Positions 1-5,918 of a stretch of 7,866 bases of DNA are shown piece after piece (position 1 is the first letter of the stretch; the number at the start of each line of letters is the position of its first letter). Both the position numbers and the translations under genes were made by a program. Origin of the DNA: Euryarchaeota archaeon UBA13 (GTDB lineage Archaea; Thermoplasmatota; Poseidoniia; Poseidoniales; Poseidoniaceae); NCBI GenBank assembly GCA_002495945.1, contig DAHU01000059.1:5825-13690 (forward strand), written 5' to 3'. The notes under the pieces are model-generated. The model searched no databases. It was given only the letters and a program-made list of their open reading frames with translations, and was not told where the DNA came from.

Positions 1-5
1 TCAGC

Positions 6-1280
6 ATGGCGTCATGGTCTACTGGGGATTTAATCGGCCCTGATGGTGAAGACTGGCGAGTTCCAGTGACAGAGTTAGAATCGAGATTGAATAATTTGAG
101 TAATAAATTAACGGATGCCGGAATTTCCGGTGCCTTACTTCAAAATCCAGTTGACCTATACTACTATGCCGGGGGCAGACAAAACGGCGCATTATTCGTA
201 CCATCATCTGACTCAAACGCAAATATCGAACAAGGTGGCAATGGGCCGATATTCTATGTAAGACGTTCAGTAAGTAGGGCAAAATATGAATCGGGAGACA
301 ATGATTCTCCGCTAGAGGTGGAAAAATTTCCAAGTCTGCGAACCTTTGCAGAAACGTTATCCAAACAAGGCCTTGAAGGGGCACCTGCGCTACAATTTGG
401 CGAAATACCAGCGGATTTTTGTGATAAATTCCGCTCAGTTTTGTCTCCTCTAGGCCAAGCCACAGACTGTACGCACCTAATTCACCAACAGCGCGAAGTG
501 AAGTCTAATTGGGAACTTGATATGATGCGTGAAGGTGCAGTAATACAACAACAGATGTTCGATGCGGTTGAGCAATCAATTACTATCGGAGCGACCGAAT
601 TAGACATTGTAGCTGCAGCCGAGGCAGTCAGCCGTCGCTGTGGATTTGGTGGCAATGTTCAGATGCGCCGTTTCCCGCTACAGTGCGATAGAGCGGTGAT
701 TGTTTCAGGCAGAGCAGGGGGCGTACCGTCGTTTTTTGATTCGGCTATCGGAGGAGTGGGGCCGCATCCATTGGCAGGAATGGGCTCAGGTTTCAACAAG
801 TTACAAACGAGTCAACCAATTTTGGTCGATTTGGTTCATGTTCATCGAGGTTATGTTGTTGATGCAACAAGAATGTTTAGCATAGGTCAATTGCCTGAAC
901 CTTGGGAGTCACGATTATTGGATATGGTAGAAGTAAGTGATACAGTAGTCCAATCATTAGGTCGTGGTGAGGACTGTTCCAAAGCGTGGCAAAAAGGTGC
1001 TGAGTTAGCAGGGAATATGGGCCACAGTGAACACTTGATGGGTATGAAACCCGACCAGAGTCAATTCCTCGGTCACTCAGTTGGGTTACAGTTAGACGAA
1101 TCTCCAGTAGTAGCCAGAGGCTTTGATAGGCCGTTGGTAGATAGCGGTGTGATGGCAATCGAACCAAAGTTAGTCTACTCGGATGGAAGTATTGGTCTTG
1201 AGGATACTTGGGTTAAAACCGCTGAAGGAATGGAAAGGGTTACTTTAGTTGGTAATAATCAATGGCTGAATCATTGCTAA
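6..1280 (+). CDS. M24-family metallopeptidase (Xaa-Pro dipeptidase/aminopeptidase P-like)
   Basis: Predicted cytosolic metallopeptidase of the pita-bread (M24B) fold, probably cleaving the bond before a proline in short peptides. Residues ~21-165 look like the usual N-terminal creatinase-like domain (ALLQNPVDLYYYAG at ~43-56 matches the 'hallhh-NP-hhYh-tG' pattern). Residues ~168-415 are the catalytic domain. All five expected metal ligands are visible: D275 (ILVDLVHV), D286 (VVDATRMF), H357 (GHSVGL), E386 (AIEPK) and E399 (GLEDT). The common histidine a few residues after the GH motif is aspartate here (QLDESP), so substrate preference may differ from classic PepQ/PepP. There is no signal peptide. 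The ATG at 6 is the first start visible, but the frame is open to the left edge, so the true start could lie outside. The gene ends in tandem stops (TAATAATGA), 16-31 bases before the next gene. The family is secure; the exact substrate is not. Confidence 0.88.
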   Translation: MASWSTGDLIGPDGEDWRVPVTELESRLNNLSNKLTDAGISGALLQNPVDLYYYAGGRQNGALFVPSSDSNANIEQGGNGPIFYVRRSVSRAKYESGDNDSPLEVEKFPSLRTFAETLSKQGLEGAPALQFGEIPADFCDKFRSVLSPLGQATDCTHLIHQQREVKSNWELDMMREGAVIQQQMFDAVEQSITIGATELDIVAAAEAVSRRCGFGGNVQMRRFPLQCDRAVIVSGRAGGVPSFFDSAIGGVGPHPLAGMGSGFNKLQTSQPILVDLVHVHRGYVVDATRMFSIGQLPEPWESRLLDMVEVSDTVVQSLGRGEDCSKAWQKGAELAGNMGHSEHLMGMKPDQSQFLGHSVGLQLDESPVVARGFDRPLVDSGVMAIEPKLVYSDGSIGLEDTWVKTAEGMERVTLVGNNQWLNHC

Positions 1281-1311
1281 TAATGAAAAGCATCCAATGC
1301 AAGGCGCCTAT

Positions 1312-2097
1312 ATGCCGGCTAAACCATATTCTCCGGGCCACATTGGAGCAGTTGCAGCGAATTATACGCAGATGCGCATATCGGGCGCAGTGAAGCAGCA
1401 ATTGGTAGAATTGTTATGCGCTGAGTTAGACCGTCTCGTGCCACAAATGGAATCTGAAACCTTGGCTCAAGACCCGGATAGAAAGACTCTCGATGACCCT
1501 GATAGAACAAGACTAAACTATAATCGAACAAGAGAATTAATGATTGACCGAATTTCTGCCATTGAATCAGTAGGTTCTGCGGCGGTACAAGCAGGAATTG
1601 AACATACGGAGCAGCATTTGGCTAAGATCCTCAAACATGCAGAGGCTGCTGCCGAAAAAGACCGAGTCGGCACAATCAAACCCCGCCATCTCGAAATAGC
1701 AGTCTCGGGTATGGGTTTAGATGGTGAGAATGATGAAGAATTAACCGTTATTGAGGAAACAGAAACTCTGGTTGTTGGCCAGGGCGGCGGGATTTTAACT
1801 CGTTCTTCTCTATTATCACTCGCCCGTACCCATGCAAAAATGCCGGTAACAGATGACGCAGTCGAGGAATTGATTGATACTTACTACATGGTGGTAGAGA
1901 AATTAGAAGGAGACATAAGGGCACATGCACAATTGGGCGGTAATCCCGTACAATTTATTGAATCAATTAATCGAATGAAGGACTTAATGTCTCTTGGATG
2001 GATGCGCTCTATGTTGATTAAAGCGGCAACTAATGCACGTGAGCGAGGATACAAAAGAATCGATATCGAACAAATTGTTCATATTGACCCCTATTGA
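1312..2097 (+). CDS. Internally duplicated protein with histone-fold-like segments (uncharacterised)
   Basis: I do not recognise a named family. The protein is all-helical by inspection, with no membrane segment or signal peptide. Numbered from the earlier ATG at 1297, residues ~78-138 read like a full histone fold: a short helix (RTRELMIDRISAI), a loop, a long helix (~95-122), then a loop with GTIKP and a short helix (RHLEIAV). This resembles the archaeal histone ending 'K-T-I-K-x-x-D-I-E-L-A'. The protein also appears duplicated: ANYTQMRISGAVKQQL (~21-36) parallels ARTHAKMPVTDDAVEEL (~177-192), and the two halves end similarly (GTIKPRHLEIAV ~125-136; YKRIDIEQIVHI ~252-263). DNA or protein binding is therefore inferred, not shown. 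I chose ATG 1312 over ATG 1297 because AAGGCG lies 5 bases upstream of 1312; with the 1297 start the protein has 266 aa instead of 261. It follows the peptidase gene closely and may be co-transcribed with it. Confidence 0.8.
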   Translation: MPAKPYSPGHIGAVAANYTQMRISGAVKQQLVELLCAELDRLVPQMESETLAQDPDRKTLDDPDRTRLNYNRTRELMIDRISAIESVGSAAVQAGIEHTEQHLAKILKHAEAAAEKDRVGTIKPRHLEIAVSGMGLDGENDEELTVIEETETLVVGQGGGILTRSSLLSLARTHAKMPVTDDAVEELIDTYYMVVEKLEGDIRAHAQLGGNPVQFIESINRMKDLMSLGWMRSMLIKAATNARERGYKRIDIEQIVHIDPY

Positions 2098-2111
2098 AAC
2101 TAAGTGCATTT

Positions 2112-2121
2112 GTTAAAATAC
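2112..2121 (+). promoter_or_regulatory. Possible TATA-like element upstream of peroxiredoxin
   Basis: The AT-rich string GTTAAAATAC sits in the 58-base gap before the peroxiredoxin start. If it works as an archaeal TATA box with initiation about 25 bases downstream, transcription would begin near 2142. That gives a short leader to the ATG at 2156 and would exclude the upstream ATG at 2135. It was judged by eye only. Confidence 0.28.
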
Positions 2122-2155
2122 TTCATTCACAGCCATGAGGTTTAGAGGTTATATT

Positions 2156-2617
2156 ATGATAGGAGAAACAGCCCCAGAATTTACATTAAAAAATACCGCG
2201 AAAGAATCGATTTCATTATCCAGTTATCGAGGAAAAACAGTAATCATCGCTTTTTATCCCGGTGCCTTTACTGGCGTCTGTGATAAAGAAATGTGTGCTT
2301 TTCAAGAAAATATGGCAAAACTAAATGATGCATCTGCAACAGTTATCGGGATTAGTGTTGATTCACCATGGGCTAATGCAGAGTTTGCAAGAAAGTATAA
2401 TCTTGAATTTGAACTACTTTCTGATTTAGACCGTGAAGTTGTAACAGCATATGACGCGCAATTTGTTGGATTGGGCGGAATTGAAGGCTATGTTTCGGCT
2501 AACAGAGTGGTAATTGTAGTGGATAAAGACGGCACTGTACAACATCGCTGGGTTGCCGAGAATCCGGGCGTTGAGCCTGATTATGACGCAATAGTCGCTA
2601 TGGCCGCATCACTTTAA
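2156..2617 (+). CDS. Peroxiredoxin (AhpC/TSA superfamily, BCP/PrxQ-like CX4C cysteine pair)
   Basis: Thiol peroxidase that reduces hydrogen peroxide and organic hydroperoxides in the cytosol. The 153-aa chain has the normal length and the thioredoxin-fold layout: IGETAPEFTL at the N-terminus, then the active-site segment YPGAFTGVC with the peroxidatic cysteine C42 in the P-x-x-x-T-x-x-C context. A second cysteine at C47 (CDKEMC) gives the CX4C spacing seen in BCP/PrxQ atypical 2-Cys enzymes, where it serves as the resolving cysteine. VIGISVDSPWANAEFARKY and the FELLSDLDREV segment match the family, and the conserved active-site Arg is probably in YVSANRVVIVV. The start at 2156 is preferred over the in-frame ATG at 2135 because AGAGGT (2144-2149) sits 6 bases before it and family proteins begin near this point. 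The electron donor is not evident from the neighbours. A stress-response role is inferred. Confidence 0.93.
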   Translation: MIGETAPEFTLKNTAKESISLSSYRGKTVIIAFYPGAFTGVCDKEMCAFQENMAKLNDASATVIGISVDSPWANAEFARKYNLEFELLSDLDREVVTAYDAQFVGLGGIEGYVSANRVVIVVDKDGTVQHRWVAENPGVEPDYDAIVAMAASL

Positions 2618-2648
2618 GCGGTTTCAGTAATGTTACTGGGATGATGGA

Positions 2649-3476
2649 ATGGTTAATTCAACCATCATTCTTTACGGATTATTTGCCGGTCTTGTGGCTA
2701 TTTTAGTAACTGTTGCGATAGAGAAATTCGGCGGACTTATCGGCGGGGTTTTAGGCACAATACCATCAACAATCATCCCAGCAGCAGCCGGCGTCTATGC
2801 GATAGATGGTGAGGAAACACTGGTCGCCAGTATGTCTGTTGTACCCTTAGGTATGCTGATTAATGGTATGTTTCTTGGCGTTTGGATAATACTGCCCAAA
2901 TACATCAATAATGATAGTTACAAACTCCCACTTACCACGGTAATATCGCTCTGTATTTGGAGTGTACTGGCACTGATCAGTCTGATGGTTGCAAGGCGAG
3001 TCACCGATGGATTAGTCAGTGAATTTATTCTTGGTTTTGCAGGACTTATTGCCCTCGCAGCGTTAGCAATTTTGTTCAACTTGAAAGGTGCTTCAGCACC
3101 AAAAGGCGTCAATAAAGTGCCTTTGTTTGTGTTGTCAGTGAGGGGTATTGCCGCAGGTTTAGCAATCGCAGCATGTTTGATTTTAGCTGAAATAGGACTG
3201 CCATTTGTGGCGGGTTTAGCAAGTGCTTTCCCGGCGATTTTTCTTACCAGCATGGTTGCACTATGGATCTCACAAGGCCCACAAGTACCTCAAGGAGCAG
3301 CAGCACCAATGATGTTGGGCGGGGCTAGCGTCTCGGTTTATGCCTTGCTTGCCATGTGGTCTTTACCATCATTAGGGGTTATTTTTGGTTCGATAGTAGC
3401 ATGGTTTGGCGCCGTCGGATTATGGACGATTCCAGCCTTTTTATTGCTGAGAAAATATCGTTTAACTATTGATTGA
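2649..3476 (+). CDS. Polytopic membrane protein with two similar halves (possibly GlpM/DUF3147-like)
   Basis: Predicted integral membrane protein of 275 aa with about nine hydrophobic segments (roughly residues 5-24, 28-52, 58-84, 94-116, 122-144, 157-182, 184-208, 217-239, 241-266). The two halves resemble each other. The region from YGLFAGLVAI (~9-18) through GGVLGTIPSTIIP (~32-44) parallels RGIAAGLAIA (~165-174) through VAGLASAFPAIFL (~187-199), including the A-G-L, A-E/I-E and G-x-x-x-x-x-P positions. The G-x-x-x-x-x-P core recalls GlpM-type small membrane proteins, so a fused pair of GlpM/DUF3147-like units is possible, but I could not test this. No transport substrate can be inferred. 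The gene starts 31 bases after the peroxiredoxin stop with only a weak ribosome-binding site. Other nearby ATGs (2641, 2644) are out of frame. Its 3' end overlaps the opposing gene by 15 bases. Confidence 0.85.
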   Translation: MVNSTIILYGLFAGLVAILVTVAIEKFGGLIGGVLGTIPSTIIPAAAGVYAIDGEETLVASMSVVPLGMLINGMFLGVWIILPKYINNDSYKLPLTTVISLCIWSVLALISLMVARRVTDGLVSEFILGFAGLIALAALAILFNLKGASAPKGVNKVPLFVLSVRGIAAGLAIAACLILAEIGLPFVAGLASAFPAIFLTSMVALWISQGPQVPQGAAAPMMLGGASVSVYALLAMWSLPSLGVIFGSIVAWFGAVGLWTIPAFLLLRKYRLTID

Positions 3477-3842
3477 GCGTGTCCACTTTTCCTTTCCTGG
3501 GATATCGGTAACTTCACAATAAACTGATTTTACATCCTTTATTGATAGTAATTTTTGCCGAAGTTGGCTGGCATCAAACAAGCAACAGGGGCAATGCGGA
3601 TGTTTTGGCTTGATGGTGAAATCAATATCTCCATCATCACTAATGTGGATTGATTGTAATATTCCAGAATCTCTGTATGAACTGCTTTCATGAGGTTCTT
3701 GCCACTTTGAAAACACTTGAATAACCTTCACTTTTAGTGAACGCAAGCGTTTCTCTTTCATGGCTGCCGCTAGTGCTATCGCCTTATGAGTTATTTCCTC
3801 ACTCAGATAATTTACTTTCAATATCCGATAGACGCATTTCAT
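3462..3842 (-). CDS. Small protein resembling DUF59/MIP18 Fe-S assembly factors
   Basis: The protein has 126 aa from the ATG at 3842. The C-terminal part (~58-118) follows the DUF59 pattern. A strand (GILQSIHIS) is followed by acidic DDGDIDFTIKP, then a cysteine-proline site (HCPCC, C84/C86/C87), a helix (ASQLRQKLLSI), and the strand KDVKSVYCEVTDIP. Members of this family (SufT, MIP18/CIAO2, PaaD-like) take part in Fe-S cluster assembly or delivery. The usual N-terminal D-P-E-hydrophobic motif is absent, so this would be a divergent member or only a fold relative. The start is uncertain: ATG 3842 has GAAGG about 9 bases upstream and lies inside the end of xseB (44-base overlap), while ATG 3761 would remove 27 residues and is still compatible with the domain. 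It is last in the - strand operon and overlaps the convergent membrane-protein gene by 15 bases. Confidence 0.72.
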   Translation of the reverse strand: MKCVYRILKVNYLSEEITHKAIALAAAMKEKRLRSLKVKVIQVFSKWQEPHESSSYRDSGILQSIHISDDGDIDFTIKPKHPHCPCCLFDASQLRQKLLSIKDVKSVYCEVTDIPGKEKWTRSINS

Positions 3843-4011
3843 TTAGCTTGCCTTCAGCATTGGCTAATTCTTGCTGGCAGAACTCCAGTAGTTTGGCACC
3901 TTCTTCATACAGAGCCAAGGTCTCGTCAAGAGTTATTCCGCCACGTTCAAGGGCTTGGACAATTTCCTCTAATCGTTCTATTGCATTACTATAATTAATT
4001 TCTTCAGTCAT
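3799..4011 (-). CDS. xseB: Exodeoxyribonuclease VII small subunit
   Basis: Small helical subunit of exonuclease VII. Several copies coat the extended helices of XseA and are needed for the active complex that degrades single-stranded DNA from both ends to short oligonucleotides. The 70-aa chain carries the family signature throughout: NYSNAIERLEEIVQALERGG, then LDETLALYEEGAKLLEFC (~27-44), then QQELANAEGKL. The length is normal (about 60-80 aa). I chose ATG 4011 because GGTGAG lies immediately upstream and the ATG overlaps the xseA stop by 8 bases (ATGACTGA), which suggests translational coupling and balanced subunit supply. A GTG at 4020 in the same frame would add three residues and is less likely. 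The immediate neighbour xseA confirms the identification. The residues after ~60 overlap the next gene. Confidence 0.95.
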   Translation of the reverse strand: MTEEINYSNAIERLEEIVQALERGGITLDETLALYEEGAKLLEFCQQELANAEGKLNEMRLSDIESKLSE

Positions 4012-5335
4012 TCTTCTCACCTAGTTCTTCTATTTCATCAACGGTTGCTTTAGCATTACCATCTGATAATGCAAGAATTATTTGTTGGCCTTCAATTAGG
4101 TCGCCAGTATTGCTTACTACAGAACCCCTTTCGTCGGTAATCATGCTGTAACCTCTGTCTAAGACGTTTCTTGGATGTGCCGAATTTAATGCCGATTGTA
4201 TGACAGCCAGTTTTTTGGCTTCGTTTGACAGTGATTTTTGGACAATCAATTGGATTGCATTTTCTAGGAATAGTAACTTCTCCCGGGCATTAGCGAACTT
4301 ACCCGAGACTGCGTTAGATAGCCGATTGGATAGTTGACTAATCTTTTGATTCGCATTGTAAATGCCTTTTAATGGGGCATTTGACAATCTAGACTGAAAT
4401 AATTGCAAGCTGTTTTGCCAATCAGAAAAGAGTCGATTAGTTGAATCATCAAGCCGTTCATAGAAGTGCTGAATTAAGGTTTGATGATAGTCATATTCAG
4501 GCACGCATCGCTCAATGGCATTGGATGGCGTAGAAGCACGCAAGTCAGCCACTAAGTCGGAAACGAGTAAATCTGATTCGTGGCCGACAGCTGAAACTAC
4601 TGGAATTTCACAGGCAATAATCGCTCTGACCACGGGTTCGAGATTAAATGCCCATAAATCTTCAGGCGCTCCGCCGCCTCTACCAACAATAACCAAATCA
4701 ACCGGTGGTTGCATAAATCGGGCGGCAATCTCGGGTTGTGATAACTTTCTAGCCGCTAAGATTCCTCTAACAATTTCCTTAGCAGCATTATCGCCTTGAA
4801 CGGTAACGCCAATCACGGTTCTGCGAAGCGATGGCCAACGATTCTCAATCAGTTGATTCATGTCTGCAAGAGCCGCAGAACCGGTGCCGGTGATGATCGC
4901 TATGTGCTGAGGAATCAACGGTAGAGGAGTTCGTTGCCTATCGAGTAAACCTTCATTTCGCAGATTTTCAATTAATTCTTTTTTCCGTTCTTCCAGCAGT
5001 CCAAGTTTGTTAACAGGCTCAATTCGACTTACAACCAACTGGATTTTTCCTGCTTTAGCATAAACATCCAAATTAGCGATGACTACGACTACACTACCTT
5101 CTTCAATGAGTGGGTCAATATGGCATCTACCTTTCCAAATGACGGCACTTATTTGCCCTTCAGTATCTCTTAGTGTGAAATAAGTGTGGCCGCTTGGATA
5201 TTGTTTCCATTGAGTAATTTCCCCGGTAATGACTTGGTTTTGAAACAACTTGTCATTTCGGATGGTACTTCTTACCAGATTGACAAATTGACCAACCGGT
5301 ATTGGGCCAGTAGTAACTTCACTGCCGCCCCTCAT
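4004..5335 (-). CDS. xseA: Exodeoxyribonuclease VII large subunit
   Basis: Catalytic subunit of exonuclease VII, acting on single-stranded DNA in repair and recombination. The 443 aa are close to bacterial XseA (about 400-460). Residues ~12-108 form the OB-fold DNA-binding domain (GEITQWKQYPSGHTYFTLRD). The catalytic domain follows: IAIITGTGSAALADM (~146-159, acidic D158), GRGGGAPEDLWAFN (~218-231), then IPVVSAVGHESD (~244-255) and VADLRASTPS (~262-271), all hallmark motifs. Residues ~280-385 are long helices expected to bind XseB, and NVLDRGYSMI (~390-399) opens the usual C-terminal segment. I see no missing catalytic motif. The ATG at 5335 has no clear ribosome-binding site, but an in-frame TAA lies only 9 bases upstream, so the start cannot move left. 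The gene lies 41 bases after the small membrane protein gene. ExoVII is chiefly bacterial, so ancient transfer into this apparently archaeal genome is likely. Confidence 0.96.
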   Translation of the reverse strand: MRGGSEVTTGPIPVGQFVNLVRSTIRNDKLFQNQVITGEITQWKQYPSGHTYFTLRDTEGQISAVIWKGRCHIDPLIEEGSVVVVIANLDVYAKAGKIQLVVSRIEPVNKLGLLEERKKELIENLRNEGLLDRQRTPLPLIPQHIAIITGTGSAALADMNQLIENRWPSLRRTVIGVTVQGDNAAKEIVRGILAARKLSQPEIAARFMQPPVDLVIVGRGGGAPEDLWAFNLEPVVRAIIACEIPVVSAVGHESDLLVSDLVADLRASTPSNAIERCVPEYDYHQTLIQHFYERLDDSTNRLFSDWQNSLQLFQSRLSNAPLKGIYNANQKISQLSNRLSNAVSGKFANAREKLLFLENAIQLIVQKSLSNEAKKLAVIQSALNSAHPRNVLDRGYSMITDERGSVVSNTGDLIEGQQIILALSDGNAKATVDEIEELGEKND

Positions 5336-5376
5336 GAAGTAGAATTACAGTCACGGGTTCTTGAACATGTCCAAAA

Positions 5377-5568
5377 TCAGTCATCATCTTCGGCTGTCAA
5401 ATCTTGTTGCGCCTGTTCTCGTTTACGGCGGGTTTGGAAATTTTGCCGTAGTTCAACTTCGCGCAATTTTTTCTTGATTTTATTGCGCAAAAAGCGTACT
5501 ACAATCACTATTGCGACAATATCGACAACCAGAATCAACCATTCGACATAAGTCCAGTTTTCAAACAT
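5377..5568 (-). CDS. 63-aa single-pass membrane protein
   Basis: I do not recognise this family. The chain starts MFENWTYVEW, then has one strongly hydrophobic span (~10-25, LILVVDIVAIVIVVRF) with an embedded aspartate (D16). After that comes a lysine/arginine-rich, probably helical region (~26-52, with RNKIKKKLREVELR), and an acidic tail ending in EDDD. The positive-inside rule predicts the N-terminus outside and the charged C-terminal part in the cytoplasm. It is probably a real gene: it has an ATG with GTGAG 4 bases upstream (5573-5577) and sits 9 bases after the ferredoxin stop, in operon register. Coding use (K/R/E/Q-rich helix plus one span) is also typical of small membrane adaptors. 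The function is unknown; a membrane anchor or partner for the ferredoxin is conceivable but only suggested by position. Confidence 0.75.
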   Translation of the reverse strand: MFENWTYVEWLILVVDIVAIVIVVRFLRNKIKKKLREVELRQNFQTRRKREQAQQDLTAEDDD

Positions 5569-5577
5569 TTAACTCAC

Positions 5578-5907
5578 TCACAATGGCGGACGAATATCAA
5601 TTTCACAGTCGGTGGTCGGCATACCTATACATCCTAATCGAGCATCTTGTTCAATCATATACTCGTCTAGGCCGGGCGGCAAAACATCAGGTAATGGCAC
5701 CTCTCCAGATAGCAATGTCACCATGCACGTACCACATGTGCCCGACGTACAATTAGTTGGAATATTTACTCCTGCGGATTCCGCATGCTCAACAATCGTG
5801 TCTCCAACTACTAGTTTGGTTTGTCCTAGAAGTTTGGCGCCCATAAAGAATCGAACTAGTTTGATAATTTGGCTATTATTCTCATCATGAGAATCGCCAT
5901 CAGCCAT
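5578..5907 (-). CDS. Plant-type 2Fe-2S ferredoxin
   Basis: Small soluble electron carrier of 109 aa. The cluster ligands are clear: C53, C58 and C61 (NCTSGTCGTC, CX4CX2C) and C93 (LGCIGM), 31 residues after the third. This is the plant/cyanobacterial-type beta-grasp ferredoxin arrangement, not the adrenodoxin spacing (CX5C). The preceding KLVVGDTIVEHAESAGVNIP is the normal strand-helix lead-in, and the DEYMIEQDARLGC segment matches the family. An extra cysteine (C101) is not expected to bind the cluster. The first ~15 residues are acidic/polar and look like an added tail; a start at M22 would also leave the domain intact. ATG 5907 is preferred because GAGGC (5914-5918) sits 6 bases upstream, formed partly from the stop codon region of the preceding gene (9-base gap). 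The redox partner is not in the window. Confidence 0.93.
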   Translation of the reverse strand: MADGDSHDENNSQIIKLVRFFMGAKLLGQTKLVVGDTIVEHAESAGVNIPTNCTSGTCGTCMVTLLSGEVPLPDVLPPGLDEYMIEQDARLGCIGMPTTDCEIDIRPPL

Positions 5908-5913
5908 TCAATC

Positions 5914-5918
5914 GCCTC
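5914..5918 (-). promoter_or_regulatory. Ribosome-binding site of ferredoxin, overlapping the upstream stop
   Basis: GAGGC on the - strand, 6 bases before the ferredoxin ATG. It shares bases with the TGA (5917-5919) of the zinc-ribbon gene, so ribosomes finishing that gene end on the initiation site of the next one. This supports translational coupling and fixes the ferredoxin start. Confidence 0.65.

Noticed and set aside
19..384. Open - strand frame opposite the M24 peptidase N-terminus
   Set aside because: Composition unlike a protein (histidine/leucine-rich without pattern), and it is opposite a clearly coding frame.
2135..2155. Upstream ATG for the peroxiredoxin
   Set aside because: It adds seven residues not typical of the family, and the ribosome-binding site AGAGGT lies between it and the better start at 2156.
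4515..4799. Open + strand frame opposite xseA
   Set aside because: It lies wholly antisense to the conserved catalytic motifs of xseA, has no ribosome-binding site and no family resemblance.
5336..5376. GTTC-AA-GAAC inverted repeat upstream of xseA as an operator
   Set aside because: Four-base arms around a two-base centre are expected by chance and no second copy is present.
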